This document shows positions 36,560-44,393 of a DNA stretch of 64,000 nt, piece by piece. The DNA comes from Thiofaba sp039822285 (GTDB lineage Bacteria; Pseudomonadota; Gammaproteobacteria; Halothiobacillales; Halothiobacillaceae), in the NCBI RefSeq assembly GCF_039822285.1, contig NZ_JBAJEY010000002.1:248001-312000 (forward strand), read 5' to 3'. The stretch's first letter is position 1. Every line of letters starts with the position of its first letter. Position numbers and translations under genes: made by a program. Under the pieces are notes generated by a model, which saw only the letters and a program-made list of their open reading frames with translations, searched no databases and was not told the DNA's origin.

Positions 36560-36602
36560 TGGGTAGCGCTGGGGTAGCGCCTGGGTAGCGCTTGGGTAGC
36601 GT
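36560..36602. promoter_or_regulatory. Probable integrase arm sites, right end
   Basis: Four tandem copies of TGGGTAGCGCT-like sequence start near 36560, 36570, 36582 and 36593, about 11 bp apart. They match the two copies inside the left end (28277-28298). They lie 116 bp inside the right attachment repeat and 127 bp upstream of the integrase ATG, so binding could also repress integrase. The remaining bases of 36434-36717 are AT-rich and hold no gene. Confidence 0.72.
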
Positions 36603-36717
36603 TTGAGGCAAATATAGACTAACGCGCATGAATTGCAAAAATCGCGCAAGCCGATGAATTTTCTGGATTTATTGGGTTTCGGCTAACGCCGATAAACGTT
36701 GCAAAATGCAATCTTTT

Positions 36718-36767
36718 GGGGATTGAAAATCCCCGTGTCGGGGGTTCGATTCCCTCCCTGGCCACCA
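36718..36767 (+). repeat. Attachment site, distal side (50-bp direct repeat)
   Basis: An exact copy of the 3' 50 bases of tRNA-Phe (28170-28219). It lacks the acceptor 5' strand and D arm, so it is not a tRNA gene. It marks the right end of the element. Confidence 0.93.
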
Positions 36768-36782
36768 TAGAATTCCAAGAAT

Positions 36783-36808
36783 GCCCAACCCTTGCGGTTG
36801 GGCGTTTT
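36783..36808 (+). terminator. Former tRNA-Phe terminator
   Basis: GCCCAACC (36783-36790) pairs with GGTTGGGC (36796-36803) over 5 nt, followed by G and a T-run. It is 15 bp past the distal attachment repeat, where the native terminator of tRNA-Phe would have been before integration. Also usable by the convergent PepSY gene. Confidence 0.75.
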
Positions 36809-36836
36809 GCTTTGGGCCCCTCCTTGGGCGACAGGG

Positions 36837-37205
36837 TTATCCCTCGTGATCGTCATCCTCCTCGGCCTCCAGGGCCAGGACCTTCCCGTTGCCGGCATCG
36901 ACGGCGACCTCGCTCACCCCTTGCGCGTGCTGGATGTCCACCTGCCAGACCAGGTAGCCATCCTCCTTCTCGAGTTTGGCCTTCACGACCTTGCCCGGCA
37001 GGGCGGCGAGAGCGGCGGCCTCGGCCTGAGCCTGGTCGATCTTGGCAAGCTTGATCAGCTCACCCTTCGGGGTTCCGCGCGGCACTTGAAGGCTCGCCCC
37101 TTTGACCTCATCAGGCAGGGGTAGGGCGCCGGTGGCGAAGGCTGCGCCGGTGCTGAGGGTGGCAAGGAGAGCGAGGGAAGTCATCAGACGGGTACGCTTG
37201 GTCAT
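36837..37205 (-). CDS. Periplasmic PepSY-domain protein
   Basis: A 122-residue protein from the ATG at 37205 (AAGG site 8 bases upstream; GTG 37214 and ATG 37211 are alternatives). The signal peptide ends near AAFATG. The body is one PepSY domain: AKIDQAQAEAAALAALPG, then VVKAKLEKEDGYLVWQVDI and VAVDAGNGKVLALEAEED. The acidic C-terminus EEDDDHEG could bind cations. Small PepSY proteins often accompany two-component systems like the one at 38074-40151. A 12-base motif shared with that regulator's upstream region lies at 37292-37303. Confidence 0.82.
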   Translation of the reverse strand: MTKRTRLMTSLALLATLSTGAAFATGALPLPDEVKGASLQVPRGTPKGELIKLAKIDQAQAEAAALAALPGKVVKAKLEKEDGYLVWQVDIQHAQGVSEVAVDAGNGKVLALEAEEDDDHEG

Positions 37206-37309
37206 GGTCATCACCTTTTACGCTGGGTTGGCGGCGGAATTGCCGTGAGGTGAAGACTACGCATCCAAGTTCGCGGTTGACTGGCGCCAACCTTACCAGA
37301 TGGCGAACC

Positions 37310-37972
37310 TCACCCGAGGGCGCTGGCGACCAGATTCAGGGTGAGGGCGAGCACTAGGAGGTTGAAGGCGAAGGCCACCAGGCCGTGCAGCAACACCAGC
37401 CTGCGCATGGCGGAGGTGGCGATGCCGACATCCGCTACTTGCGCGGTCATGCCAATGACCGCGGCAAAGTAGGCAAAATCGAGATAGTCCGGCGTGCTCT
37501 GCCCAGGGAAGATCAGTCCGCCTTCCGTGGTGCGGTAGTAATTACGCGCATAGCGCAGGGCGAACACGGTCTGGATGAGCAGCCAGGTGGCCAGCAGGGT
37601 GGCGAGAGCCAGGCCGATGTGGGCCCAGCGGGCCAGGCCGCTCATGCCCTTGGCTGCGTCAGTGACCAGGAGCACCCCCACCAGGCTGACCCAGCTGGCG
37701 GCCACGACTAAGGCATACAGGGCGCGCTGACCCGGGTCGTAGGCGGTGGCCCGCAGGTGGGTGCCTGCGGCATCCAGCCGGCCCACGCCCCACCAGACGA
37801 TGGTCATGTACACCAGGCTGCCGACCAGCCAGCCGGCGAGGATGCGTGTCTCCCACAGCGCGGCGGGGGTAAGGAGGGTCACCGCCATGCCGCAGAGGGT
37901 GGCGAACAGCAGGCGGTGCCAGGCCTTCAGGCGGGCCAGGGGGTGCAGCTGGTGCAGGGTGTGGGTGTTCAT
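37310..37972 (-). CDS. DUF1345 integral membrane protein
   Basis: A 220-residue protein with five or six transmembrane helices. The family segments are WLVGSLVYMTIVWW, YDPGQRALYALVVAASWVSL, ALRYARNYYRTTEGGLIFPG and YLDFAYFAAVIGMTAQVADV. DUF1345 proteins have no firm function. It lies divergent to the response regulator gene, 101 bp away, and is followed by the PepSY gene. Confidence 0.85.
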   Translation of the reverse strand: MNTHTLHQLHPLARLKAWHRLLFATLCGMAVTLLTPAALWETRILAGWLVGSLVYMTIVWWGVGRLDAAGTHLRATAYDPGQRALYALVVAASWVSLVGVLLVTDAAKGMSGLARWAHIGLALATLLATWLLIQTVFALRYARNYYRTTEGGLIFPGQSTPDYLDFAYFAAVIGMTAQVADVGIATSAMRRLVLLHGLVAFAFNLLVLALTLNLVASALG

Positions 37973-38023
37973 GTCTTCTCCAAGAGCGACCCCGACGGTG
38001 CCATACCAAGGGCGGCGCCCAAG

Positions 38024-38035
38024 CTTACCGGATGG
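38024..38035. promoter_or_regulatory. Candidate regulator box shared with the PepSY gene
   Basis: CTTACCGGATGG here matches CTTACCAGATGG at 37292-37303 in 11 of 12 bases. One copy lies upstream of the OmpR-type regulator and DUF1345 gene, the other upstream of the PepSY gene. The pattern fits an autoregulated OmpR-family regulator box, but the motif is short. Confidence 0.4.
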
Positions 38036-38073
38036 TCATGCACACGGAAGGCAGGATTCGCTAATCTCACCCC

Positions 38074-38754
38074 ATGCACATTCTGATCGTTGAAGACGAC
38101 ACCGCGACGGCGACCTACCTTCGCCAGGGGCTGGAGGAGGCCGGGCATGTCGTCGATCTGGCCCATGATGGAATGGCAGGCCTGAATCTTGCCCTTGATG
38201 CACACTTTGATGTGCTGATCGTCGATCGCATGCTGCCCGGACGGGATGGCTTGAGCCTGATTCGCATGCTGCGTGCGGGTGGGGTGAAGACGCCGGTGAT
38301 GGTGCTCTCCGCTCTGGGGCAGGTGGATCAGCGCGTGGAGGGGTTGCGTGCGGGGGGCGATGACTACTTGGTCAAGCCCTTCGCCTTTGCCGAGCTTTTG
38401 GCGCGAATCGAGGCCCTGGGGCGCCGCGGGATCGGACAGGAGGGCCAGGCGACCGTTCTGCGTGTGCAGGATCTGGAGCTTGATCTGGAGCGCCGCCGCG
38501 TGACCCGCGCCGGGCGGCTGATTCGCCTGCAGCCGCGCGAGCTGCGCCTGCTTGAATACCTCATGCGCCGCGCGGGCAAGGTCGTCACCCGCACCATGCT
38601 GTTGGAGCAGGTCTGGGACCTGAGCTTCGACCCGCAGACCAATGTGGTGGACAGCCAGATCAGTCGCCTCCGGGCCAAGATCGACCGCGATTTCGACCGG
38701 CCGCTTTTGCACACCCTGCGCGGGGTGGGCTACCGCCTTGGGGACGAGATCTGA
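38074..38754 (+). CDS. OmpR-family response regulator
   Basis: A 226-residue regulator. Receiver: LIVEDDT at residues 4-10, phospho-acceptor D51 in LIVDRMLPGRDG, VLSALGQVDQRVEGLRAGGD and KPF. The C-terminal winged helix has RLQPRELRLLEYLMRRAGKV and VDSQISRLRAKIDRDFDRPL. It resembles the QseB/CopR branch. Its stop overlaps the kinase start (TGATG). Confidence 0.92.
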   Translation: MHILIVEDDTATATYLRQGLEEAGHVVDLAHDGMAGLNLALDAHFDVLIVDRMLPGRDGLSLIRMLRAGGVKTPVMVLSALGQVDQRVEGLRAGGDDYLVKPFAFAELLARIEALGRRGIGQEGQATVLRVQDLELDLERRRVTRAGRLIRLQPRELRLLEYLMRRAGKVVTRTMLLEQVWDLSFDPQTNVVDSQISRLRAKIDRDFDRPLLHTLRGVGYRLGDEI

Positions 38755-40151
38755 TGCGCCTGCCGGCCCTGCTGCGCACCACCGCCATGCGCCTGGCCCT
38801 GCGCCAGGCCCTGCTGCAGATGCTTGCGCTTCTGCTGATGCTCGCCATCCTGTTCGCGGTGCTTGAGCACTTCACCGAACGGCAGGTCGAGTCCGCCTTG
38901 CGAGGCGAGGCCCAGGCCCTGGCGAGCCTGCCGATGGATGCGCGGGTGGCGAGCCTGACCCTCCTGGCCCAGCTTCATGACGAGGCAAGGCTGCGTTACT
39001 ACCGCCTGGAGGATAGCCAGGGGCGGTGGATGGCGGGCAACCTGCCCCACGGGCCGGAGGAGGTCAGGCTCGATGGGCGGCTTGAACGGATGGCGCTCAG
39101 GCTGCCCCAAGAGGACGAGGGCGATGGGGAGGTGCGTCTGGCCGTGGTCGCTGTCGCCCTGCCCGAAGGCGGGCGCTTGCTGATTGCCCAGGCCCCCGGG
39201 GAACTGGAGGATCTGCAGGATCTGGCCTTGGGCCTGGCCGCGGCCCTGGTGGTGCTGGGGGGGCTCTTGGCCCTGCTCATGGGGGGCAGGCTTGGCCGCC
39301 AGTGGCTTGCGCGGATCACCGCCATCAATGCAGTGGCGGGACGGATTGCCGCAGGGGAGCTTGGGCAGCGGGTGCCCATCACCGGCCGTGGGGATGAGTT
39401 TGACCTCCTGGCCGAGCACCTGAATGCCATGCTCGCCCGCATCGAGGCCGCCGTGGCGGGGATGCGCGAGGTGTCGGACCATGTCGCCCATGATCTGCGC
39501 CGTCCACTCACCCGCTTGAAGACCCGCATCGAGGTGGCTCTCGGTCGGCCGCGCGAGGAGCGTGATCTGCGCGCCGCGCTCGAGGCGAGTCTTTATGACG
39601 TGGAGGAGATTCTCACCACCTTCGAGGCCCTGCTGACCATCGCCCGGCTGGAGGCGGGCAGCGAGCGCCTCTTGCGGGAGCGCTTCGATCTCGGCGCCTT
39701 GGCCGAGCAGCTGCATGAGCTCTACGCCCCCGAGTTCGAGGCCGCCGGGCGCAGCCTGATGATCCACGTGGAACGCCCGGGGCTCGAGGTTGAGGGTGCA
39801 CGGCCCCTGCTTTCGCAGGCCTTGGCCAATCTGCTCGACAACGCCCTCAAGCACACCCCGCCCGCCACCTCCGTCGAGATCGAGGTCCGGGGAGAGGGCG
39901 CGGGCGTGCGCCTGGCGGTCATCGACCACGGCTCCGGGCTGAGCGCGAATGAAAAGGGGTGTGTGCTTGAACGTTTCACCCGCGGCGATGCAGCGCGCAG
40001 CACGCCGGGCAGCGGCCTGGGCCTGGCCTTGGTACAAGCGATTACCCGGGCGCATGGCGGGCGATTACGCTTGGAGGACACTCCAGGCGGGGGACTGACG
40101 GTCGGTCTGACCCTGCCTGTGGCCGCGCCCCGCGGCGGGCAGGGTTTTTAA
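38754..40151 (+). CDS. Sensor histidine kinase partnered with the OmpR-type regulator
   Basis: A 465-residue kinase: transmembrane helices at residues about 19-40 and 160-182, a periplasmic sensor of about 120 residues between them, a HAMP linker, the HisKA box DHVAHDLRRPLTRLKTRIE with H246, and the ATPase motifs NLLDNALKHT, DHGSGL and GSGLGLALVQ. Translationally coupled to the regulator. The signal is unknown; the neighbouring PepSY and DUF1345 genes suggest envelope or cation stress. Confidence 0.92.
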   Translation: MRLPALLRTTAMRLALRQALLQMLALLLMLAILFAVLEHFTERQVESALRGEAQALASLPMDARVASLTLLAQLHDEARLRYYRLEDSQGRWMAGNLPHGPEEVRLDGRLERMALRLPQEDEGDGEVRLAVVAVALPEGGRLLIAQAPGELEDLQDLALGLAAALVVLGGLLALLMGGRLGRQWLARITAINAVAGRIAAGELGQRVPITGRGDEFDLLAEHLNAMLARIEAAVAGMREVSDHVAHDLRRPLTRLKTRIEVALGRPREERDLRAALEASLYDVEEILTTFEALLTIARLEAGSERLLRERFDLGALAEQLHELYAPEFEAAGRSLMIHVERPGLEVEGARPLLSQALANLLDNALKHTPPATSVEIEVRGEGAGVRLAVIDHGSGLSANEKGCVLERFTRGDAARSTPGSGLGLALVQAITRAHGGRLRLEDTPGGGLTVGLTLPVAAPRGGQGF

Positions 40152-40229
40152 TTGGTTCTTGGAAATAACGGGTCTGCAAAGACTGCATTATCATGCCCCT
40201 TTCGTCTCAGTCAGAGCGCACGCGGCAGC

Positions 40230-41678
40230 ATGTGGTTTCCCCTCAAGGATGATCTGATCCGGGTCCTGCTGGTCGATGATTCGGAAGATGATGCCCAGGC
40301 CCTGGTCGACCATCTGACGGCGGCGGGCATGAAGCTGGCGTGGCGGCGGGTGGATTCGCTCGTGGGCTTGCGGGCCGCTCTGGGGGAAAGTCTCTGGGAT
40401 GTGGTCATCGCCGAGCATCACGTGGCCGATTTCGATGCCATGACCGTCCTCCGCATCGTCCATGGCATCATGCCTCATATGCCCTTCCTCATCGTTTCCG
40501 GCCACATCGGCGAGGAGGATGCCGCCGAGGCGATGAATGCGGGGGCGTTCGATTATGTGCTCAAGTCGAACCTTGCCCGCCTGGCCCCGGCCATTCGGCG
40601 CGCCCTCGGCAAGGCCCAGCTGCAGGCGGAGCGCACGGCGGCACTGCGGCGCCTGCGTGAGCGGGAGGCCCAGCTGAGCGCGATCACCCAGCACATCCCC
40701 GGTGCCGTCTTCCGGATGTCGTTCGACACCGACGGCAGGCTGTCCTTCGCCTATGTCAGCGAGGGGGTGCGTCAGTTGCTGTTTGTCAGCCCTCAGACCC
40801 TGCTTGCGGATGCCTCGCCCTTCATCGGGCTGCTGAACTTGCACGAGAAGGCGGGCCTGTTTGGCGAGATCCGCCGCTGCCAGCGCGAGGGCGGGGTGCT
40901 CAACTGGACTGGACGTCTCCATCTTCCGCCCGACGAGGAGGTCAAGTGGATCAACATCCGCGCCAGCGTGGACAGGCATGACGAGCGCGAGGTGGTGCTG
41001 GATGGCGTCATGCTGAACGTCACCGCAACCAAGCTCGGTGAGCAGGCGCTGAGCCAGTCGCGGGCGCAGATGCAGGCCCTGGCCGCCCGCCTGCAGGAGG
41101 CGCGCGAGGAGGAGCGGCGCCGCATCGCGCACGAAGTGCACGACGAACTGGGATCCTCCCTCACCGCGCTGAAGATGGACCTTTACCTGTTGCGCCGCCG
41201 GTTGGAGGCGCAGGCTGCCGGCGCGGAGGTCCTGGAGCAGCTTGCAGGTCTCAATCGGGCGCTGGACCAGACCATCGGCACGGTACGTACCATCGCCCAG
41301 GATCTGCGACCGAAGCTGCTCGACGAGCTGGGGCTGGTTCCCGCCTTGCAGAGCCATGTCGAGGAGTGCGGCAGGCGCACGGGCATCCGTTGCCTTTTCG
41401 AGAGCGACTGCGAGGATGTGCCCCTGGATGAGCGGGTGGCGACGGCAGTGTTCCGCATCGCCCAGGAGGCGCTGACCAATGTCCTCCGTCATTCCGGCGC
41501 GAGCGAGGTGCGGGTGGAGATCCGCTGCGCGGAGGGGCGCCTCCTGGCTTCGGTCTGTGACAATGGGCGCGGCATCGCGGCCGGCAGGTTGGAAGACCCG
41601 CGCTCCACGGGGGTGCGCGGCATGCAGGAGCGTGCCCGTCTCGTCGGTGGGCAGGTGAGGATATCATCCGGAGACTAG
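40230..41678 (+). CDS. Soluble NarX-type histidine kinase with N-terminal receiver and PAS
   Basis: A 482-residue protein from the ATG at 40230. Residues 10-125 form a receiver-like domain (IRVLLVDDSEDDAQALVDHL; the phospho-acceptor position reads DVVIAEHHVADFD, so the usual Asp is replaced by Glu). A PAS/PAC domain follows (HIPGAVFRMSFDTDGRLSFA, then NVTATKLGEQAL). The C-terminal HisKA_3 box EEERRRIAHEVHDELGSSL carries H304, then a HATPase domain (TNVLRHSGASEVRVEI, GVRGMQERARLVGG). No transmembrane segment. It is probably the partner of the NarL-type regulator 61 bp downstream. Confidence 0.88.
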   Translation: MWFPLKDDLIRVLLVDDSEDDAQALVDHLTAAGMKLAWRRVDSLVGLRAALGESLWDVVIAEHHVADFDAMTVLRIVHGIMPHMPFLIVSGHIGEEDAAEAMNAGAFDYVLKSNLARLAPAIRRALGKAQLQAERTAALRRLREREAQLSAITQHIPGAVFRMSFDTDGRLSFAYVSEGVRQLLFVSPQTLLADASPFIGLLNLHEKAGLFGEIRRCQREGGVLNWTGRLHLPPDEEVKWINIRASVDRHDEREVVLDGVMLNVTATKLGEQALSQSRAQMQALAARLQEAREEERRRIAHEVHDELGSSLTALKMDLYLLRRRLEAQAAGAEVLEQLAGLNRALDQTIGTVRTIAQDLRPKLLDELGLVPALQSHVEECGRRTGIRCLFESDCEDVPLDERVATAVFRIAQEALTNVLRHSGASEVRVEIRCAEGRLLASVCDNGRGIAAGRLEDPRSTGVRGMQERARLVGGQVRISSGD

Positions 41679-41739
41679 GGAACCTGCGTGCGGGTGGAAA
41701 TTCCCTACACTGGAAGATGAGGCCCTCAAAGGAGGAATG

Positions 41740-42369
41740 ATGCGGGTATTGATCGTCGATGACCATGCCCTCTTGCGCAGCGGTATCAAGGGCCTGCTGG
41801 GCATGGAGCCGCGTGTCACTATGGTGCTGGAGGCTGCCTCCGAGGCCGAGGCGGTGGCTTGCGTCCGCGAGGGTGGGGTGGACTTGGTGATCCTCGACAT
41901 CAACCTGCCTGGCCGCCCTGGCCTGCATGCACTGCGTATGATCCGTCAGCTGCAGCCGAAGCTTCCGGTGCTGATCTACAGCATGCATCCCGAGGAAACC
42001 TACGGCGTCCAGGCCATGCGCCTGGGGGCGAGCGGCTACATCAGTAAGCAGGCCGATCCGGAGGAGGTGTTGGAGGCGGTGCGCACGATCGCGCGCGGCC
42101 GCCGCTACATCCCCGCCTCCCTCGCCGAGCGTTTGCTCGACAGCCAGTTCGATGGCGAAGAGGGCCCCCCGCATGCCCGCCTCTCCGCACGCGAACTCGA
42201 GATCATGCTCATGATCGCCGCGGGGCAGCCCCCTGCGGCGATCGCCGAGGCCCTGTCCATCAGCACCACCACCGTCAGCACCCACCGCGTGCGCATCCTC
42301 AGGAAGCTTGGCCTCAAGGCCAACGCCGAGATCGCCCGCTACGTCGTCGAGCACGGCCTCGCGGGCTGA
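41740..42369 (+). CDS. NarL-family response regulator
   Basis: A 209-residue regulator. GGAGG at 41731-41735 favours the second ATG (41740) over the one at 41737. Receiver: RVLIVDDHALLRSGIKGLLG, phospho-acceptor in LVILDINLPGRPG. LuxR-type helix-turn-helix: LSARELEIMLMIAAGQPPAA and LSISTTTVSTHRVRILRKLG. It follows the soluble kinase and precedes the chemotaxis cluster by about 190 bp, within which no clear promoter or sigma-28 box was found. Confidence 0.9.
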   Translation: MRVLIVDDHALLRSGIKGLLGMEPRVTMVLEAASEAEAVACVREGGVDLVILDINLPGRPGLHALRMIRQLQPKLPVLIYSMHPEETYGVQAMRLGASGYISKQADPEEVLEAVRTIARGRRYIPASLAERLLDSQFDGEEGPPHARLSARELEIMLMIAAGQPPAAIAEALSISTTTVSTHRVRILRKLGLKANAEIARYVVEHGLAG

Positions 42370-42556
42370 CCGCCTTCCTCGGCCCCCTCATCGTGGGGGC
42401 GCATGCCACAACCTGGCCCTCCAGCCCTGCCTGCGTGATTCTGCGACGCCCCGTCGTGGTTTTGATGACAGGCAAGTTCGTCGTTTCCCGGATATTTACC
42501 GCACCAGCGCACTCGGATAATCCGCCCATCCGATTGATCCTGAGAGTGCTTTGCGC

Positions 42557-43711
42557 ATGTCCGAGAGTCGATTCAGCCTGCCGGCGTTGCTGGTCCCGGC
42601 CCTTCTTGGGGTTGCGGGGGCGACGGCTGCCGTCCTGGTGGCCGGCGTCGGGGTGGCCGGCGTGCTGCTGGCCGTCGGCGTGTTCGCGGCGTGCATGGCC
42701 TCCGGCTGGGTGGCCGGGGGTTTGAGGAAGGATGAGACCCCCATGACCTTACCGGAAACCATGCCTGATGAACTCGAGCGGGCACGCGAATACCACCAGC
42801 GCCTGACGGCCAGCCTGCAGGCCGCCCTGCCCATCATCGAGCGGCAGATCGAGACGGCGCGCAGCCAGGCCGAGGAGGCGATGATCGCCATGTCCGAACG
42901 CTTTGCCACCCTGGTTGGCCGCATTGGTACCACCCTGGAGGCATCGAACGGCGGCGAAGGCGGCGAGGCGGACGCGGTGCACCGCGCCTACCAGGAGAGC
43001 GGCGAACGCCTCGAGGCCGTCATCAGCAGCCTCGGCGACTCCGTGCGCGTGCGCGAGCAGATGTTGGAGACGATCCGGGGGCTGCATGCCTATGCCAAGG
43101 ACCTCAAGAGCATGTCCTCCGAGGTCAGCTCCATCGCCTCGCAGACCAACCTGCTCGCCCTCAACGCCTCCATCGAGGCAGCCCGCGCCGGGGAGATGGG
43201 GCGCGGCTTCGCCGTGGTGGCCAACGAGGTGCGCGCCCTTTCGCTGCAGTCTCACGAGGCGGGCGGGCGGATCAGCCACAAGGTGGACGAGATCTCCGAG
43301 GCCATGCAGCAGGCCCTGAACATGGCCGAGCAGGCCTCGGAGCAGGAGGCCAGCGTCCTGGCCGGCTCTGAGACCACCATCCACGAGGTGCTCGAGCGCC
43401 TGCAGGGCATGGCCGAGGGGCTTTCGCAGTCCTCCTCTGTGCTGCGCGAGGAAAGCAGGCTGATGCGCGCCGAGATCCAGGACATCCTCGTCTCCCTTCA
43501 GTTCCAGGACCGCATGAGCCAGATCCTCCAGCATGCCGTGGAGTCGCTGGACTACCTGCGCGCGCAGCTGGACGGCGGTGATGCCATCGATCCGGAGGCC
43601 ATCCTGGCCGAGATCGAGCGGCGATACACCACCGAGGAGGAGCGCTTCAACCACCGCGGGGGGGCGGCGGCCACGAGCGCCGCGTCCGCCGGCGAGATCA
43701 CCTTCTTTTAA
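42557..43711 (+). CDS. Sensorless methyl-accepting chemotaxis protein
   Basis: A 384-residue receptor. Two hydrophobic helices (residues about 9-29 and 31-50) form a membrane hairpin with almost no periplasmic loop, so there is no sensor domain. The signalling hairpin is SSIASQTNLLALNASIEAAR, followed by GFAVVANEVRALSLQSHEAG. The C-terminal part (ILVSLQFQDRMSQILQHAVE) then YTTEEERFNH and the end EITFF recall the extended C-termini of MCP-like proteins at the head of che clusters. It may respond to internal or membrane state. First gene of the cluster. Confidence 0.85.
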   Translation: MSESRFSLPALLVPALLGVAGATAAVLVAGVGVAGVLLAVGVFAACMASGWVAGGLRKDETPMTLPETMPDELERAREYHQRLTASLQAALPIIERQIETARSQAEEAMIAMSERFATLVGRIGTTLEASNGGEGGEADAVHRAYQESGERLEAVISSLGDSVRVREQMLETIRGLHAYAKDLKSMSSEVSSIASQTNLLALNASIEAARAGEMGRGFAVVANEVRALSLQSHEAGGRISHKVDEISEAMQQALNMAEQASEQEASVLAGSETTIHEVLERLQGMAEGLSQSSSVLREESRLMRAEIQDILVSLQFQDRMSQILQHAVESLDYLRAQLDGGDAIDPEAILAEIERRYTTEEERFNHRGGAAATSAASAGEITFF

Positions 43712-43722
43712 GAGGAATTGCC

Positions 43723-44091
43723 ATGGCAAAGACCATTCTGATCGTGGACGACTCCGCCTCGCTGCGCACGGCGGTCAAGATCGCCCTGACCGGCGCCGGT
43801 TATGAGGTCATCGAAGGCTGCGATGGCCGCGACGGCCTGGCCAAGCTCGATGGTCGCAAGGTCCACCTGGTCATCAGCGACGTGAACATGCCGAACATGG
43901 ACGGCATCAGCATGGTGCAGGCGATCAAGCAGAACCCGGCCTACAAGTTCACCCCGATCATCATGCTCACCACCGAGGCCGGCTCCGACATGATGGAGAA
44001 GGGCAAGGCGGCTGGCGTGAAGGCCTGGGTGGTCAAGCCGTTCAAGCCCGAGCAGATGCTGCAGGCGGTCTCCAAGCTGATCCTGCCTTAA
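43723..44091 (+). CDS. cheY: CheY-type single-domain response regulator
   Basis: A 122-residue receiver with no output domain: KTILIVDDSASLRTAVKIAL, phospho-acceptor D53 in VISDVNMPNMDG, MLTTEAGSDMMEKGKAAG and WVVKPFKPEQML. It is expected to take phosphate from CheA. GAGGAATTGCC precedes the ATG. Confidence 0.93.
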   Translation: MAKTILIVDDSASLRTAVKIALTGAGYEVIEGCDGRDGLAKLDGRKVHLVISDVNMPNMDGISMVQAIKQNPAYKFTPIIMLTTEAGSDMMEKGKAAGVKAWVVKPFKPEQMLQAVSKLILP

Positions 44092-44105
44092 GCGAGCGGC
44101 CCGAG

Positions 44106-44393
44106 ATGAGCGACAGCAGCATCCGCCTCGACGGCGAAGTGACGATCTACCAGGCGGCCGCCCTGCGCGAGTGCCTGATGGAGCAGTTCGCCACCCTCCC
44201 GTCGATCGAGCTCGACCTCTCCGCCGTGGCGGAGATGGACACCGCCGGCCTGCAGCTCGTGCTGGCCGCCAGGGCGGAGGCCCTCCATGCCAGCAAGCCG
44301 TTCCGCGTGATTGCCATCAGCGACAGCGTGCGCGACCTGCTCGACCTCTATGCCATTCCGGTGGCAGACATCCATCTGGAGCATGCCGCATGA
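44106..44393 (+). CDS. STAS-domain protein
   Basis: A 95-residue single STAS domain (anti-sigma-antagonist fold). The phospho-loop reads AEMDTAGLQLVLAARAEAL, with Thr in the place of the usual Ser. It lies between cheY and cheA and its stop overlaps the cheA start. STAS proteins in che clusters are known, but their role there is not settled. Confidence 0.88.
   Translation: MSDSSIRLDGEVTIYQAAALRECLMEQFATLPSIELDLSAVAEMDTAGLQLVLAARAEALHASKPFRVIAISDSVRDLLDLYAIPVADIHLEHAA

Larger units (their letters stand above)
28170..36767. mobile_element. 8.6-kb integrative element in tRNA-Phe
   Basis: The element is bounded by the 50-bp direct repeats of the tRNA-Phe 3' end. It holds a tyrosine integrase near the right end, probable integrase arm sites inside both ends, an AlpA-like protein, a RepA-like ATPase, HigB/HigA, XRE regulators, a DUF4124 protein and small unknown genes, nearly all transcribed leftward. 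No capsid, tail, portal, relaxase or conjugation genes are visible. It is therefore best described as a small integrative element or satellite-like island that needs help for transfer. The intact tRNA is retained on the left. Confidence 0.9.

Noticed and set aside
36560..36602. CRISPR-like repeat array
   Set aside because: Units are about 11 bp with no spacers and recur at the other element end; arm sites explain them better.
36718..36767. Second tRNA-Phe
   Set aside because: Only the 3' 50 bases are present; the 5' acceptor strand and D arm are missing, and it fits an attachment repeat.
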